A stretch of 34,158 nt of DNA from Aminobacter carboxidus (GTDB lineage: Bacteria; Pseudomonadota; Alphaproteobacteria; Rhizobiales; Rhizobiaceae). Shown here piece after piece: positions 15,905 through 24,617 of this stretch (the stretch's first letter is position 1; every line of letters begins with the position of its first letter). A program made the position numbers and the translations under genes. The notes beneath the pieces are model-generated. The model saw only the letters and a list, made by a program, of their open reading frames with translations, was not told the DNA's origin and ran no database searches. Location: positions 1-34,158 of the forward strand of contig NZ_JACZEP010000023.1 in the NCBI RefSeq assembly GCF_014863355.1, in the 5' to 3' direction.

Positions 15905-17227
15905 TCAGCCTTGACCGGCAGCACCGGTGACCTCGCCGAGGAAGGCGAGCATGCCGCGCCAGGAACCGTCGTCGGCCCTGGCGTTGCCCGAGGGCGTACC
16001 GCCATTGGTGTAGGGGACCTTCGAGACCGGGTGCAGGCGGCTCAGCTGCGTCGACGGTGCGATCGGCAGGTTGATGGCGTGGCCGGCATCGTCGAAGTCG
16101 AGATGACGGACCAGATGCGGATGGTCGTGCTTTTGCAGCGTCGAGACGACCATGCGGGAATAGAGGCTGGACGGCCAGGCCCGGTCGTCTCGGCCCGAGA
16201 TCAGCAGCACCGGGCCGGCGATGTTTTCGACCGCAATGCGCGCGCGCGCTGCAAGCCCGGTATCCTTGAGCCCCTCGAAGAAGACCGAGTGGTGCCGGCT
16301 GGGCGGAGCGTCACCGGCCCAGGGGTGCCAGTGCACGGCGGCGTTGTCCTGCCACAGATGCGGCAGCGCAACCCCGCCCCTGGTCCAGGTCGTGCCTTGC
16401 CAGCCGCCACGCGCCGGATCGCCGGCACCCTGGGCGCCATGGACCACAGCACCTGGCACGAATGCGATCACGGCGGAGACCAGCTCCGGGAAGGTGGCGC
16501 CGAGCAGCAGCGCGAGTTCACCGCCGCGCGACTGGCCGCTGACCGCAACGAAGCCGTCTTTGGGTTGCAGTTCCCGCCGCGCCCAGCGCAGGCCGGTTTC
16601 GAGATATTCGAGAGGTGTCTCGGTGATGAAGGGCGACAGACCCGGCGCCTTGAAATAGCCGAGCGCAAAAGCCCGGTAGCCGCGCGACGCAAGCAAGGCG
16701 GCACGCGGTTCGTTGATGCCGCCGCCCGAGCCGTTGAGCACGATCACGACAGGATGAGGGCCCGGCCCGGCCGGGGTGAACAGCGTGCCGACCAGCCCGT
16801 CCTCACGAATATCCCGACGTTCGACCCCGGGCGCGGCAAAGCCCTGGCAGAGCCTGGCTTCGGCCTTGATGCCGGCGGCGGTTTCAGCCGTCAGCGTCGT
16901 CTGCATGGGCTGCATGACGTCGTCGGCAAACAGCTCGGCGCTGGCACTGTCGACCGCCTGTTGGCTCCAGATCAGCCCCATGCCTGAGACTTCCGCATAG
17001 TCGCCGCCGACCGGTGCGTCACGGCTCAGATCGACCACGCCCAGCGCGTCGGCCATGAAGGTCGCCTGGCTCATCCAGGTCACGCCGCGCCCCCGTGTCG
17101 TGCGGGCCGAGATGGCAACCAGCTCGTCGGGCGCGAGGCCGGAGACGACGATCCGGCGCGGCTCGTCGATCAGGCCGTCGACGGCATCGATGGAAAAGAC
17201 GGGGGCGGAAACGGGCTTTGTCGTCAT
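15905..17227 (-). CDS. BAAT/acyl-CoA thioesterase family hydrolase
   Basis: A 440-aa protein with the two domains of bile-acid-CoA:amino-acid N-acyltransferase and type-I acyl-CoA thioesterases: an N-terminal beta domain (SGLAPDELVAISARTT..., about 28-130) and an alpha/beta hydrolase domain. The nucleophile elbow is SGQSRGGE with Ser at about 233; the acid is in SGRDDRAWPS (about 347) and the His in DDAGHAINLP (about 383), so the triad is complete. Serine rather than the cysteine of the mammalian transferase favours hydrolysis. No strong ribosome-binding site precedes the ATG at 17227. Lying in an operon with a sulfonate-type ABC importer, it may cleave or make an acyl conjugate of the imported compound, which is inference. 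Confidence 0.85.
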   Translation of the reverse strand: MTTKPVSAPVFSIDAVDGLIDEPRRIVVSGLAPDELVAISARTTRGRGVTWMSQATFMADALGVVDLSRDAPVGGDYAEVSGMGLIWSQQAVDSASAELFADDVMQPMQTTLTAETAAGIKAEARLCQGFAAPGVERRDIREDGLVGTLFTPAGPGPHPVVIVLNGSGGGINEPRAALLASRGYRAFALGYFKAPGLSPFITETPLEYLETGLRWARRELQPKDGFVAVSGQSRGGELALLLGATFPELVSAVIAFVPGAVVHGAQGAGDPARGGWQGTTWTRGGVALPHLWQDNAAVHWHPWAGDAPPSRHHSVFFEGLKDTGLAARARIAVENIAGPVLLISGRDDRAWPSSLYSRMVVSTLQKHDHPHLVRHLDFDDAGHAINLPIAPSTQLSRLHPVSKVPYTNGGTPSGNARADDGSWRGMLAFLGEVTGAAGQG

Positions 17228-17264
17228 CTGAATTACAGTCTCTGCAGGGAAGTGGCCGGCGTGA

Positions 17265-18182
17265 TCATCGCCCGGCGGAGCGGCCGGTCATGCGGGCGAG
17301 ATGGGTATCGAGGCGCTGGGCGAAATCGTCGTCCAGCTCGGTTTCCAGCGACAGGCTACCGCCGCGCGGCCAGTGACCGCCGCCTGTCGTCCAGTCGCGT
17401 TTCAGGCCGGCAAGCCTTGCCTGCCAATCGACATCGTCTCCAGCCCGGGCCGGATCGAAAGCAAGGATGAACACGCCGCGGCCTTTCGGATCGCCCCTGC
17501 CGCCGCCGGCAACGCCGGCCACCAGCTCGACCACCAGCCCGAGCAGCGAGCCGATCTGGCCGCCGCGCGGCAGCAACGCCGCAACCTCGGCAGCGATGCT
17601 GGTCGGCCGTCCTTCGCCGTCGAGCGCAATGCCGTCAGGCAATGGCGCGCCGGAAACACGGGCATTGCGGATATCGGCCATCGTCGCCGTGCTGGTAGCA
17701 ACGTCGATGACGACGCGATCCGCACCTTGTCCGATGGCAAGCGCCAGCGGATTGGTGCCGATCACCGGATGGATGCCGCCATATGGCGCAACGAAAGGCG
17801 GGCCCTCGGCGCCGGCGATGGCCAGCAGGCCGGCATCGGCGAGGTGACGGACGAAAGGCGCGAGCCGGCCAAAACCTCTGACGCCGCGCAGGAAGACAGC
17901 GGCGATGCCGAACTGTCGGGCCGCCCCGGCAAGGTCGAGCGCAGCACTGGCGACCGCCAGCGGCGCAAAGCAGGAGGAACAGTCGAGCCAGTTGATGGCC
18001 TGCGCGCCATCGCTCGCCGCCACAGGTGCTGCATCGACAGTCCATTCATCAAGCATGGCGATGCCGAAGCGTGGCAGGCCGAGCGCGTCGGCCTCGACCA
18101 GGGCCGAAGCCGCGAGCTTGGCGGCCGGGCCGTCGCCCAAGGCCGCCGCCAGCCGACCGGCCGCATCATGAACAGTGATCAT
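17265..18182 (-). CDS. Ldh_2-family (malate/L-lactate dehydrogenase-like) protein, atypical
   Basis: A 305-aa protein placed in the Ldh_2 family (malate, ureidoglycolate and sulfolactate dehydrogenases) by VAPYGGIHPVIGTNPLALAI (131-150), VVIDVATSTATMADI, and GAPLPDGIALDGEGRPT. However, the usual SHG segment near the N terminus is PRFG (37-40), the His of the second motif (NHFG in many members, GHSG in E. coli AllD) is replaced in RGVRGFG (99-105), and the PKGYGL segment is GGQIGSLLG. It is also shorter than the 330-350 aa norm. It may be inactive or catalyse something else. Its ATG overlaps the GntR stop by four bases. Confidence 0.75.
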   Translation of the reverse strand: MITVHDAAGRLAAALGDGPAAKLAASALVEADALGLPRFGIAMLDEWTVDAAPVAASDGAQAINWLDCSSCFAPLAVASAALDLAGAARQFGIAAVFLRGVRGFGRLAPFVRHLADAGLLAIAGAEGPPFVAPYGGIHPVIGTNPLALAIGQGADRVVIDVATSTATMADIRNARVSGAPLPDGIALDGEGRPTSIAAEVAALLPRGGQIGSLLGLVVELVAGVAGGGRGDPKGRGVFILAFDPARAGDDVDWQARLAGLKRDWTTGGGHWPRGGSLSLETELDDDFAQRLDTHLARMTGRSAGR

Positions 18183-18892
18183 TCGGCCGGGCTCCGCGTC
18201 GTGCCGCCAAGCTGGATCTCGCTTGCCGAGAGATAGCCCAGGGTCATCAGGCGCTCGATCAGGAATTCCCTGGAGTGCTTGATATGGGCGAATTCGATCG
18301 CCGCGGCGCGCTCGCCGTCGCCGGCTGCGATCGCATCGACAAGTGCGGTGTGCTCGTCGGAATGCTCGCCGGCCTTGACGGTAAAATCGATGGCGAAGCG
18401 CAGCAGGCGTTCGAGTTCGTCGAACAGGGTCTCGGAAAGTGCCACGACACGCTTGTTGCGGCTGCAGCGGGCAATAGCGAGGTGAAAGCGCCGCGCCACC
18501 TGCTGCATGGTGCCGATATCCATCGGCGCGGCATATTCCCTGACGATCTGGCGCAGCAGCGCGATCTCGGCCGGCGTGGCGTAGCGCGCCGCCTGCCTTG
18601 CCGCATGCGGCCCGATCGCGGCACGCATGTCGAGAATGTCATGCACGGCCTGGAAGGTGATCGGGGCGACACGATAGCCGCTGCGCGGCAGGATCGTCAC
18701 CAGCCCATCGGCGGCGAGCCTCTGCATGGCATCGCGCACCGGCGTCTTCGAGACCTCGTACGTGCTGGCGATGGAGGCCGCGTCGAGCGTCGTCCCCGGC
18801 ACGATCTCGCAGCGCATGATCTCCTGGCGCAGCGCCAGGTAGATGCGCTCCGAAACGGGTGCATGGGCGGTGGGGTCGGCCTCGACGATCAT
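18179..18892 (-). CDS. GntR/FCD-family transcriptional regulator
   Basis: A 237-aa regulator. The winged helix-turn-helix spans about 14-78 (YLALRQEIMRCEIVPGTTLD, ASTYEVSKTPVRDAMQRLAA, GLVTILPRSGYRV), followed by an FCD ligand-binding helical bundle (from DILDMRAAIGPHAARQA, with ARRFHLAIARCS). FCD regulators respond to organic acids or related metabolites. It sits inside the operon it probably controls: 21 bp after the permease gene and overlapping the Ldh_2-like gene. A TGATGCATCA palindrome upstream of the binding-protein gene (21601-21610) is a candidate operator. Confidence 0.9.
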   Translation of the reverse strand: MIVEADPTAHAPVSERIYLALRQEIMRCEIVPGTTLDAASIASTYEVSKTPVRDAMQRLAADGLVTILPRSGYRVAPITFQAVHDILDMRAAIGPHAARQAARYATPAEIALLRQIVREYAAPMDIGTMQQVARRFHLAIARCSRNKRVVALSETLFDELERLLRFAIDFTVKAGEHSDEHTALVDAIAAGDGERAAAIEFAHIKHSREFLIERLMTLGYLSASEIQLGGTTRSPAE

Positions 18893-18913
18893 CAGTTGGT
18901 GCTCCTCAATGCC

Positions 18914-19729
18914 TCAATGCTTCGCCCAGGGCACGAGCTTGCGCTCGATCAGCTCCAGCGCAAGGATGGTGAAGTAGCCGAGCGCCGAAATCACCACGAT
19001 GCCGACGAACATGCGCGACACGGCGAAGGTCTGCCATGACGCCCAGATGAAGAAGCCGACGCCGCTGCGCGCGCCGAGAAATTCGGCCGCCGCGATGATG
19101 ATGTAGGACGAGCCTGCCGCAAGCCTGAGCCCGGTGAAGATGTTGGGCAGTGCCGACGGCAGCGCGATGCGGAAGAAGGTCTGCAGCCGCGTCGCGCCGG
19201 CGTTCTTGGCGACGTCGAGATAGATCTGCGGTGTCTGCATCACCCCGCCCATGGTGTTGTAGAGCAGCAGGAAAAACACGCCGATGGCGATGACGACGAA
19301 TTTCGAGGCGTCGCCGACACCGAAGATCAGCAGGATCAGCGGCAGGATGGCGATCTTGGGCACCGGATAGAGAGCGGCAAAGATCGGCCCGAGCACGCGC
19401 CGCGCCGGCTGCGACAGGCCAAGCACCAGGCCGAGCAGGATGCCTGGTATCGCGCCCATGACGTAGCCGACCGACACACGGCGCAGCGTCGCGCCGATAT
19501 GGTCGAAGATCTCGAAACTGGTGATCATCTGCCAGAACGTGCCGGCAATGGCGCTGGGCGGCGGAAAGAAGCGCCGGTCGATGACGTTGAGCTGAGAGGC
19601 GACCTCCCACAGCAGCAACAGCAGGATCGGGCTGAAATAAGAAATGGTGCGGAACAGCCGCTCGCGCTGGGCCGGTGCCTTGAGCTCGCGGATCTGCTCC
19701 TCGGTCAGTTTTGCGGTGACAAGGCTCAT
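18914..19729 (-). CDS. ABC transporter permease, sulfonate/nitrate/taurine type
   Basis: A 271-aa inner-membrane protein of the SsuC/TauC/NrtB group with about six helices. The BPD_transp_1 coupling segment is visible as DVAKNAGATRLQTFFRIALP SALPNIFTGLRLA (EAA-like loop), and LLLLLWEVASQLNVIDRRFF is typical of the N terminus. The C terminus ends in the cytoplasm with a basic tail. The start overlaps the ATPase stop by four bases. It forms a complete importer with the ATPase and Tat-exported binding protein upstream. Confidence 0.92.
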   Translation of the reverse strand: MSLVTAKLTEEQIRELKAPAQRERLFRTISYFSPILLLLLWEVASQLNVIDRRFFPPPSAIAGTFWQMITSFEIFDHIGATLRRVSVGYVMGAIPGILLGLVLGLSQPARRVLGPIFAALYPVPKIAILPLILLIFGVGDASKFVVIAIGVFFLLLYNTMGGVMQTPQIYLDVAKNAGATRLQTFFRIALPSALPNIFTGLRLAAGSSYIIIAAAEFLGARSGVGFFIWASWQTFAVSRMFVGIVVISALGYFTILALELIERKLVPWAKH

Positions 19730-20532
19730 GCGTGACGCTCCGGCGAGGTTGAGGCCAACAGGCGCCAGACCTCATAGGTGAGGTCCCAGAAACGCTTGTC
19801 GCGGCGCATCTCGACGACGTCGCGCGGCCGGTCGAAAGGCACGGCAAGGTCGGCGATGATGGTGCCGGGGCGCGGCGACATCACCAGCACCCGGTCGGCC
19901 AGCGTCAGCGCCTCATCGACGCTGTGGGTGATGAAGACGACGGTCTTTCCCGTCGTCTCCCAGATGCGCAGCAATTCCTGCTGCAGCACCAGCCGCGTCT
20001 GCTCGTCAAGCGCGCCGAACGGCTCGTCCATGAGCAGGATCTCGCGGTCGTCGACAAGCGCGCGCGCCACCGACACACGCTGCTTCATGCCGCCGGAAAG
20101 CCTATGCGGCAGCGCATCGGCGAAATCGGCCAGGCCGGTCAGCTCGAGCAGTTCGTCGACGCGCGCGCGGCGTTTTGCTGCGGAAACGCCCTTCAGGGAA
20201 AGCGGAAAGCCGACATTTTCGCGCACGGTGAGCCAGGGCAGCACCGAGGCTTCCTGGAACACCATCGCCGGCGGGTTGTCGCTCTTCATATCGATACTGC
20301 CGCCGAGCTTGCTTTCAAGCCCGGCAAGGATGCGCAGCACCGTTGTCTTGCCGCAGCCGCTGGGGCCGACGATGCAGACGAATTCGCCGCGCTTGACCTC
20401 GAACTCGACCTCGTAGGCGGCGATTGTGGTGCGGTCGCTGTCGGCATCGTAGAAGGCTTTGGTGAGGTTGCGCACCTCGATCGCCGTCTCGCTCATCGTA
20501 GCAGCCCCCAGCGGCAATGCGGCCTGCGTCAC
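19726..20532 (-). CDS. ABC transporter ATPase, SsuB/TauB/NrtD type
   Basis: A 268-aa nucleotide-binding subunit: Walker A GPSGCGKT (56-63), Q-loop in AMVFQEASVLPWLTV, signature LSGGMKQRV, Walker B ILLMDEPFGALD, switch His in VFITHSVDEA. The wording of these motifs is characteristic of nitrate/sulfonate/taurine importers. A GTG at 20532 overlaps the binding-protein stop (GTGA); an internal ATG at 20496, with a GGGGG-rich site upstream, is a plausible alternative that removes 12 unaligned residues. Confidence 0.92.
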   Translation of the reverse strand: MTQAALPLGAATMSETAIEVRNLTKAFYDADSDRTTIAAYEVEFEVKRGEFVCIVGPSGCGKTTVLRILAGLESKLGGSIDMKSDNPPAMVFQEASVLPWLTVRENVGFPLSLKGVSAAKRRARVDELLELTGLADFADALPHRLSGGMKQRVSVARALVDDREILLMDEPFGALDEQTRLVLQQELLRIWETTGKTVVFITHSVDEALTLADRVLVMSPRPGTIIADLAVPFDRPRDVVEMRRDKRFWDLTYEVWRLLASTSPERHA

Positions 20533-21545
20533 TTCTTGGCCACCAGCTCGTTGGCGCGCTTCAAAAGGTCGCTGCGATAGACCGAGTTGATGTCGACATC
20601 GCCCTTGTATTCAAGGTCGCCGCGCTTGCGGAAGAACGCCTCCTGCTCGCGCACCGAGTTCAGGTCGATCGAGCCGTCCTCGGAGCGGATGGTGTAGGCG
20701 ATGCCCTGCAGCAGCGACTTTTCGGTGCCGGTGTAGCGGGCAACGATTTCGAGCACACGCTCGTCCTTCCAGCCGCCATTGTCGAGCTGGCGCGCCGCCT
20801 TGAGATAGGCGGCGAGGAAGTTGACGACGGCATCCTCGTGGCTCTCGACGAACTCCTTGTTGAAGGCAATGAAGCCCAGCTCGGTGCCGAAGGTATGGTC
20901 TTCGACCAGGCGGCGACCCAGGCCCTCGCGTTCGAGCTGCAGGGCGAAGGGCTCGATGCTCCAGCCGGCCTCGAGACCGCCATTGGCGAAGGCAGCGGCG
21001 GTGGCGGGCGGCGGCAGGTAGATCGCCTCGACATCGTCGACGGTCAGCCCGCCCTTCTCCAGCGCCTTGGCGACCGAATACATGCCGAAGCCGCCAGGCC
21101 CGGGAATGCCGACGCGCTTGCCTTTGAGATCCTGCACGGTGCGGATGCCGGCATCCCAGGCAGCCTGCGAAACCATGAAGGGCGACGGCGACGGCACGGT
21201 GTTCGGCATCTTGGCCGAGGTCGCGACAATGGCGACGGTGGCGCCCGCATTGATCGAGTTGAACAGCCCGGCACCCCAGGTCGCGGCACCCGCCTGGACA
21301 TTGCCCGAGGCCAGCATCTGGATCGTCTCAGCCGTACCGCTCTTCGGCGACAGCGTCACGTCGACGCCGTATTCGTCGAAATAGCCGAGATCCTCGGCGA
21401 GGAAGAACGGCGCATAGTCGGCAAAGGGCGAATAGAGGAATTCGATCTTCGGCTTGTCCTCAGCCAGCGCGCCGCCTGCGGCGCCGGCCACAAGGCCAGC
21501 CGCAAGTGCTGAGACAAGAAATCCGCGACGATTGACGGCAACCAT
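20529..21545 (-). CDS. Periplasmic binding protein, NrtA/SsuA/TauA type
   Basis: A 338-aa protein with a Tat-like leader (NRRGFLVSALAAGLVAGAAG, RR at 6-7, cleavage after GGALA near 28), then the NMT1/SsuA fold: IEFLYSPFADYAPFFLAEDL, EYGVDVTLSPKSGTAETIQM LASG, GKRVGIPGPGGFG, and EAIYLPPPATAAAFANGGLE. The ATG at 21545 has GGAGAGGG upstream and begins the leader; the in-frame extension to 21872 is not supported. It is the first gene of the operon 14975-21545. Ligands of this class include sulfonates, nitrate, taurine, pyrimidine precursors and aromatic acids, so the substrate is open. Confidence 0.9.
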   Translation of the reverse strand: MVAVNRRGFLVSALAAGLVAGAAGGALAEDKPKIEFLYSPFADYAPFFLAEDLGYFDEYGVDVTLSPKSGTAETIQMLASGNVQAGAATWGAGLFNSINAGATVAIVATSAKMPNTVPSPSPFMVSQAAWDAGIRTVQDLKGKRVGIPGPGGFGMYSVAKALEKGGLTVDDVEAIYLPPPATAAAFANGGLEAGWSIEPFALQLEREGLGRRLVEDHTFGTELGFIAFNKEFVESHEDAVVNFLAAYLKAARQLDNGGWKDERVLEIVARYTGTEKSLLQGIAYTIRSEDGSIDLNSVREQEAFFRKRGDLEYKGDVDINSVYRSDLLKRANELVAKK

Positions 21546-21600
21546 AAGAACCCTCTCCATTGAGCGATCAGCCAGACTTTGATGTCCTGGATTTTGCAAC

Positions 21601-21610
21601 TGATGCATCA
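21601..21610. promoter_or_regulatory. Candidate GntR-type operator
   Basis: A perfect 10-bp palindrome, TGATGCATCA, lies 56 bp upstream of the first gene of the transporter operon, which encodes a GntR/FCD regulator. Its size and symmetry fit GntR-family sites. A single short palindrome is weak evidence. Confidence 0.35.
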
Positions 21611-21778
21611 CATAGAGAAAGTGATATTTTCTAATCTCGTTGGCAAGTGGAAAAATCATCTGCGCGAACGACGCCGGTTGCAGCACGCCACGCGCCGGTC
21701 CAGGCTGTGCCGTATTTCGGCACGCACCCGCCAAGGCCGTCGCCAACCTCCGCTCAGCTCTCCTTTTGGGGGCTTGAT

Positions 21779-21820
21779 CTGAAATATATTTCAGTATATG
21801 AATTTTATTGACATATGCTG
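21779..21820. promoter_or_regulatory. Twin palindromic operators for the polyol operon
   Basis: A 16-bp perfect palindrome, CTGAAATATATTTCAG (21779-21794), is immediately followed by a second, imperfect one: CAGTATATG (21792-21800) and CATATGCTG (21812-21820), which pair with one mismatch across 11 nt. The second spans the -35 box. AT-rich symmetric sites overlapping the promoter fit repression by the SorC regulator encoded in the operon. Confidence 0.55.
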
Positions 21821-21835
21821 GGTGAGCTGTAATCT
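21808..21835 (+). promoter_or_regulatory. Candidate sigma-70 promoter of the polyol operon
   Basis: A consensus -35 TTGACA (21808-21813) is followed after 16 nt by TAATCT (21830-21835), a weak -10. It would give a leader of about 100 nt to the binding-protein start. Confidence 0.5.
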
Positions 21836-21942
21836 CCAGACCGTCGGCTTTCGGGAGGAAGTCCGGCGGCAATCAATCCACATAGCGGCGCCTTTGGCGG
21901 CCGCGACGGTCATTGAGGATGGCTTCGGCCAAGGGAGGAAAC

Positions 21943-22974
21943 TTGCGCAAATTTTTGAGCACGCTCGCAATCGCGGCGGCTGCGTCGACCTGTTTGGCTT
22001 CGACCCAGGCGCTTGCCGAAACCGCCAACCCGTTCAAGTGCGAGCCGGGTGAAAAATACGTCATGAACGTCATGGTCTCGGGCGTCGAATACTGGTTCCC
22101 GGTCTATGAGATGTTCAAGCAGGCCGGCCAGCAGTTCGGCTGCGAGACCGAATATACCGGCACGCCCGAATATGACGTCAACAAGCAGATCGCCACCTTC
22201 GACCAGGCGCTGGCCCAGAAGCCGGCCGGCATCCTGGTCCATCCGATGAACTCCGATCCGTTCATCGAGCCGATCAACCGCGCCATCGAGCAGGGCACGG
22301 CGGTCGTCACCTTCGCCGCCGACTCACCCAACTCCAAGCGTGTTTCGTTCATCACCTCGGACAATCTGGCCGAAGGCACCTATGCCGCCGACGCCGTTGC
22401 CAAGGCGATGGACGGCAAGGGCGAATATGCCGTGCTGGAAAACCCCGGCCAGGACAACCACGACAAGCGCGTCTCGGCCTTCATCGCCCGCATGGAAGCC
22501 AAGTGGCCCGACATGAAGCTGGTCGGCCGCGCGGCTTCGAACCAGGATCCGACCAAGGCCTATCAGGCCGTGCTCTCGCTCGCCCAGGCACATCCCGACC
22601 TCGGCGCGGTGTTCATGCCGGAAGCCAACTCGGCCATCGGTGCGGCCCAGGCGGCCAAGGAAGGCGGCGGCAAGATCAAGGTCATGCTCGCCGACGTCAA
22701 CGCCAAGATCCTCGACATGATCAAGGCCGGCGAGATCTACGGCTCGGTCAACCCCAACCAGGGCATGCAGGGCTATATGGGCTTCATGCTGTTGTGGCTG
22801 GCCAAGCACCCCGACCTGATCGATCCGATGAACGACACCAAGCGTTCGGGTGCCAACGGCATGAGCGTGCCCTTCGTCGACAACGGCTTCTCCATCGTCA
22901 CGGCCGAAAACGCCGACGACTTCTATTGGGACAAGTATCTCAAGCGCCGCGGCACCAAGGGCATCGAGGAATAA
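21943..22974 (+). CDS. Sugar ABC transporter periplasmic binding protein
   Basis: A 343-aa protein with a signal peptide ([20 protein letters not shown], cleavage after QALA near 25) and a Peripla_BP_4 (ribose/rhamnose/AI-2 binding) fold: [60 protein letters not shown], and [21 protein letters not shown] prefer the TTG at 21943, four bases after GGGAGG; an ATG at 21919 is in frame but lacks a spaced ribosome-binding site. It is the first gene of the nine-gene plus-strand operon, and it supplies the extracellular sugar or polyol to the adjacent RbsA/RbsC-type components. The ligand is not identifiable from sequence. Confidence 0.9.
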   Translation: MRKFLSTLAIAAAASTCLASTQALAETANPFKCEPGEKYVMNVMVSGVEYWFPVYEMFKQAGQQFGCETEYTGTPEYDVNKQIATFDQALAQKPAGILVHPMNSDPFIEPINRAIEQGTAVVTFAADSPNSKRVSFITSDNLAEGTYAADAVAKAMDGKGEYAVLENPGQDNHDKRVSAFIARMEAKWPDMKLVGRAASNQDPTKAYQAVLSLAQAHPDLGAVFMPEANSAIGAAQAAKEGGGKIKVMLADVNAKILDMIKAGEIYGSVNPNQGMQGYMGFMLLWLAKHPDLIDPMNDTKRSGANGMSVPFVDNGFSIVTAENADDFYWDKYLKRRGTKGIEE

Positions 22975-23005
22975 GCTCGCGCCTCGCCTTCACGGCAGAA
23001 AACCC

Positions 23006-23029
23006 GGAAGGGGGCCTTGGTCCCCTTCC
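23006..23029 (+). terminator. Intercistronic hairpin after sugar-binding protein gene
   Basis: An 8-bp perfect stem (GGAAGGGG/CCCCTTCC) with an 8-nt loop, 32 bases after the binding-protein stop and followed by CCTTTG. Within an ABC operon this placement usually means partial termination or 3'-end stabilisation, giving excess binding protein. Confidence 0.55.
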
Positions 23030-23059
23030 CCTTTGCAGCGCCCATCGCAGGAGCATGGC

Positions 23060-24598
23060 GTGACCGAGACGCCCATTCTTGAAATACGCGGCCTGTCCAA
23101 GGCGTTCGGGCCGGTCAAGGCGCTCAGCGACGTGCGGTTCGAGCTCAAGCAAGGCGAGATCCACGCGCTGTGCGGCGAAAACGGTGCTGGCAAGTCGACG
23201 CTGATGAACATGATCGCCGGCGTGCTGCAGCCCGACCACGGCGAGATCCTGATCGACGGGGTGGCTGTTTCGATCCCCTCGCCGGCGGCAGCCCAGCGCC
23301 TCGGCATAGCCCTTGTCCACCAGGAGATCGCGCTCTGCCAGGACGCGACGGTCGCCGAAAACATCTACATGGCCGCGATCAACGGACGCCGCGCGCCGCT
23401 GATGAATTTCCACAGGCTTTATGCCGACGCGCAGAAGGTGATGGACCTGCTTGCGCCCATTCCGGTGCGCACCAGGGTCGCCGACCTTTCCATTTCCAAC
23501 CAGCAGCTCGTCGAGATCGCCAAGGCGCTGACGCTCGACTGCAAGGTGCTGATGCTCGACGAACCGACAGCGGCACTGACCGAAGGCGAAGCGCAAAGGC
23601 TGTTTGCCATCGTGCGTGGCCTTAAGGATCGCGGCATCTCGGTGGTCTATATCAGCCATCGCATGGCCGAGATCTTCTCTTTGTGCGACCGCGTCACCGT
23701 CTTCCGCGACGGCCATTACGTCGCCACCGATCCGATCGCCAAGAGCTCCCCCGACGACGTCGTCCGCAAGATGGTCGGCCGCGAGATCACCCAGCTTTAT
23801 CCCGACAAGCTGGCACCTGGGCAACCCGGCCGCCTTTTGCTCTCTGTCGAAAACCTGTCCGACGGCAAGCGCTTCGCAGATGTGAAACTGCAATTGCGCG
23901 CCGGCGAAATCCTCGGCATTGGCGGCCTGATCGGCGCTGGCCGCAGCGAGATCGCCCAGACCATCTGCGGCCTCAGGCCGGCAAGTTCTGGAACCGTCGA
24001 ACTCGACGGCACGGCAGTGCGCATCCGCAACTACAGCGATGCCGTCAAAGCCGGGTTGGTCTACCTCTCGGAAGACCGCAAGGGCTCGGGCGTATTCCTC
24101 GACATGCCGATTGCAGCCAACGTCTCCGCCCTTGACCTTGGCAAGCTGACCGGTTCGCTCGGCCTGCTCGACCGCAAGGCGGAAGATCGCCAGGCCACCG
24201 ACCTGACCAAGCGCCTCGGCGTGCGCATGGCCGGCATCGACGCAGCGGTGTCGACGCTGAGCGGCGGCAACCAGCAGAAGGTGGCGATCGCCAAGCAGCT
24301 GTCGATCGATCCCAAGGTCATCATCATGGACGAGCCGACGCGCGGCATCGACGTCGGCGCCAAGGTCGAGATTCATCGCCTGTTGCGCCAGCTTGCCGGC
24401 AAGGGCGTCGGCATCGTCGTCATCTCCTCGGAGCTGCCGGAACTTATCGGCCTGTGCGACCGCGTCATGGTGGTGCGCGAAGGCCGCATCGCCGGCGAGC
24501 TCGGCGCCGACGAACTCGGCGAAGAAGCCATCATCATGCTCGCCTCGGGCGTCCAGAATTCGTCAAATCAAGAAAAGCAGGCTCAAAATGTCGCCTAG
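23060..24598 (+). CDS. Sugar ABC transporter ATPase with two nucleotide-binding domains
   Basis: A 512-aa RbsA/XylG/LsrA-type subunit made of two fused ATPase domains. Domain 1: Walker A GENGAGKS (39-46), signature-like [15 protein letters not shown], Walker [12 protein letters not shown]. Domain 2: degenerate Walker [11 protein letters not shown] (about 291-300), signature [15 protein letters not shown] (near 399), Walker [13 protein letters not shown]. The degenerate second P-loop is normal for this family. GTG at 23060 is chosen because AGGAG lies six bases upstream; a TTG further out at 23033 is less likely. It energises import through the next gene's permease. Confidence 0.95.
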   Translation: MTETPILEIRGLSKAFGPVKALSDVRFELKQGEIHALCGENGAGKSTLMNMIAGVLQPDHGEILIDGVAVSIPSPAAAQRLGIALVHQEIALCQDATVAENIYMAAINGRRAPLMNFHRLYADAQKVMDLLAPIPVRTRVADLSISNQQLVEIAKALTLDCKVLMLDEPTAALTEGEAQRLFAIVRGLKDRGISVVYISHRMAEIFSLCDRVTVFRDGHYVATDPIAKSSPDDVVRKMVGREITQLYPDKLAPGQPGRLLLSVENLSDGKRFADVKLQLRAGEILGIGGLIGAGRSEIAQTICGLRPASSGTVELDGTAVRIRNYSDAVKAGLVYLSEDRKGSGVFLDMPIAANVSALDLGKLTGSLGLLDRKAEDRQATDLTKRLGVRMAGIDAAVSTLSGGNQQKVAIAKQLSIDPKVIIMDEPTRGIDVGAKVEIHRLLRQLAGKGVGIVVISSELPELIGLCDRVMVVREGRIAGELGADELGEEAIIMLASGVQNSSNQEKQAQNVA

Positions 24599-24617
24599 GG
24601 AAGCGGGAGAAACCCTG

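Noticed and set aside
22940-24376. 478-codon minus-strand frame across the double ATPase gene
   Set aside because: The opposite strand carries complete Walker and signature motifs; this frame has none and no ribosome-binding site.
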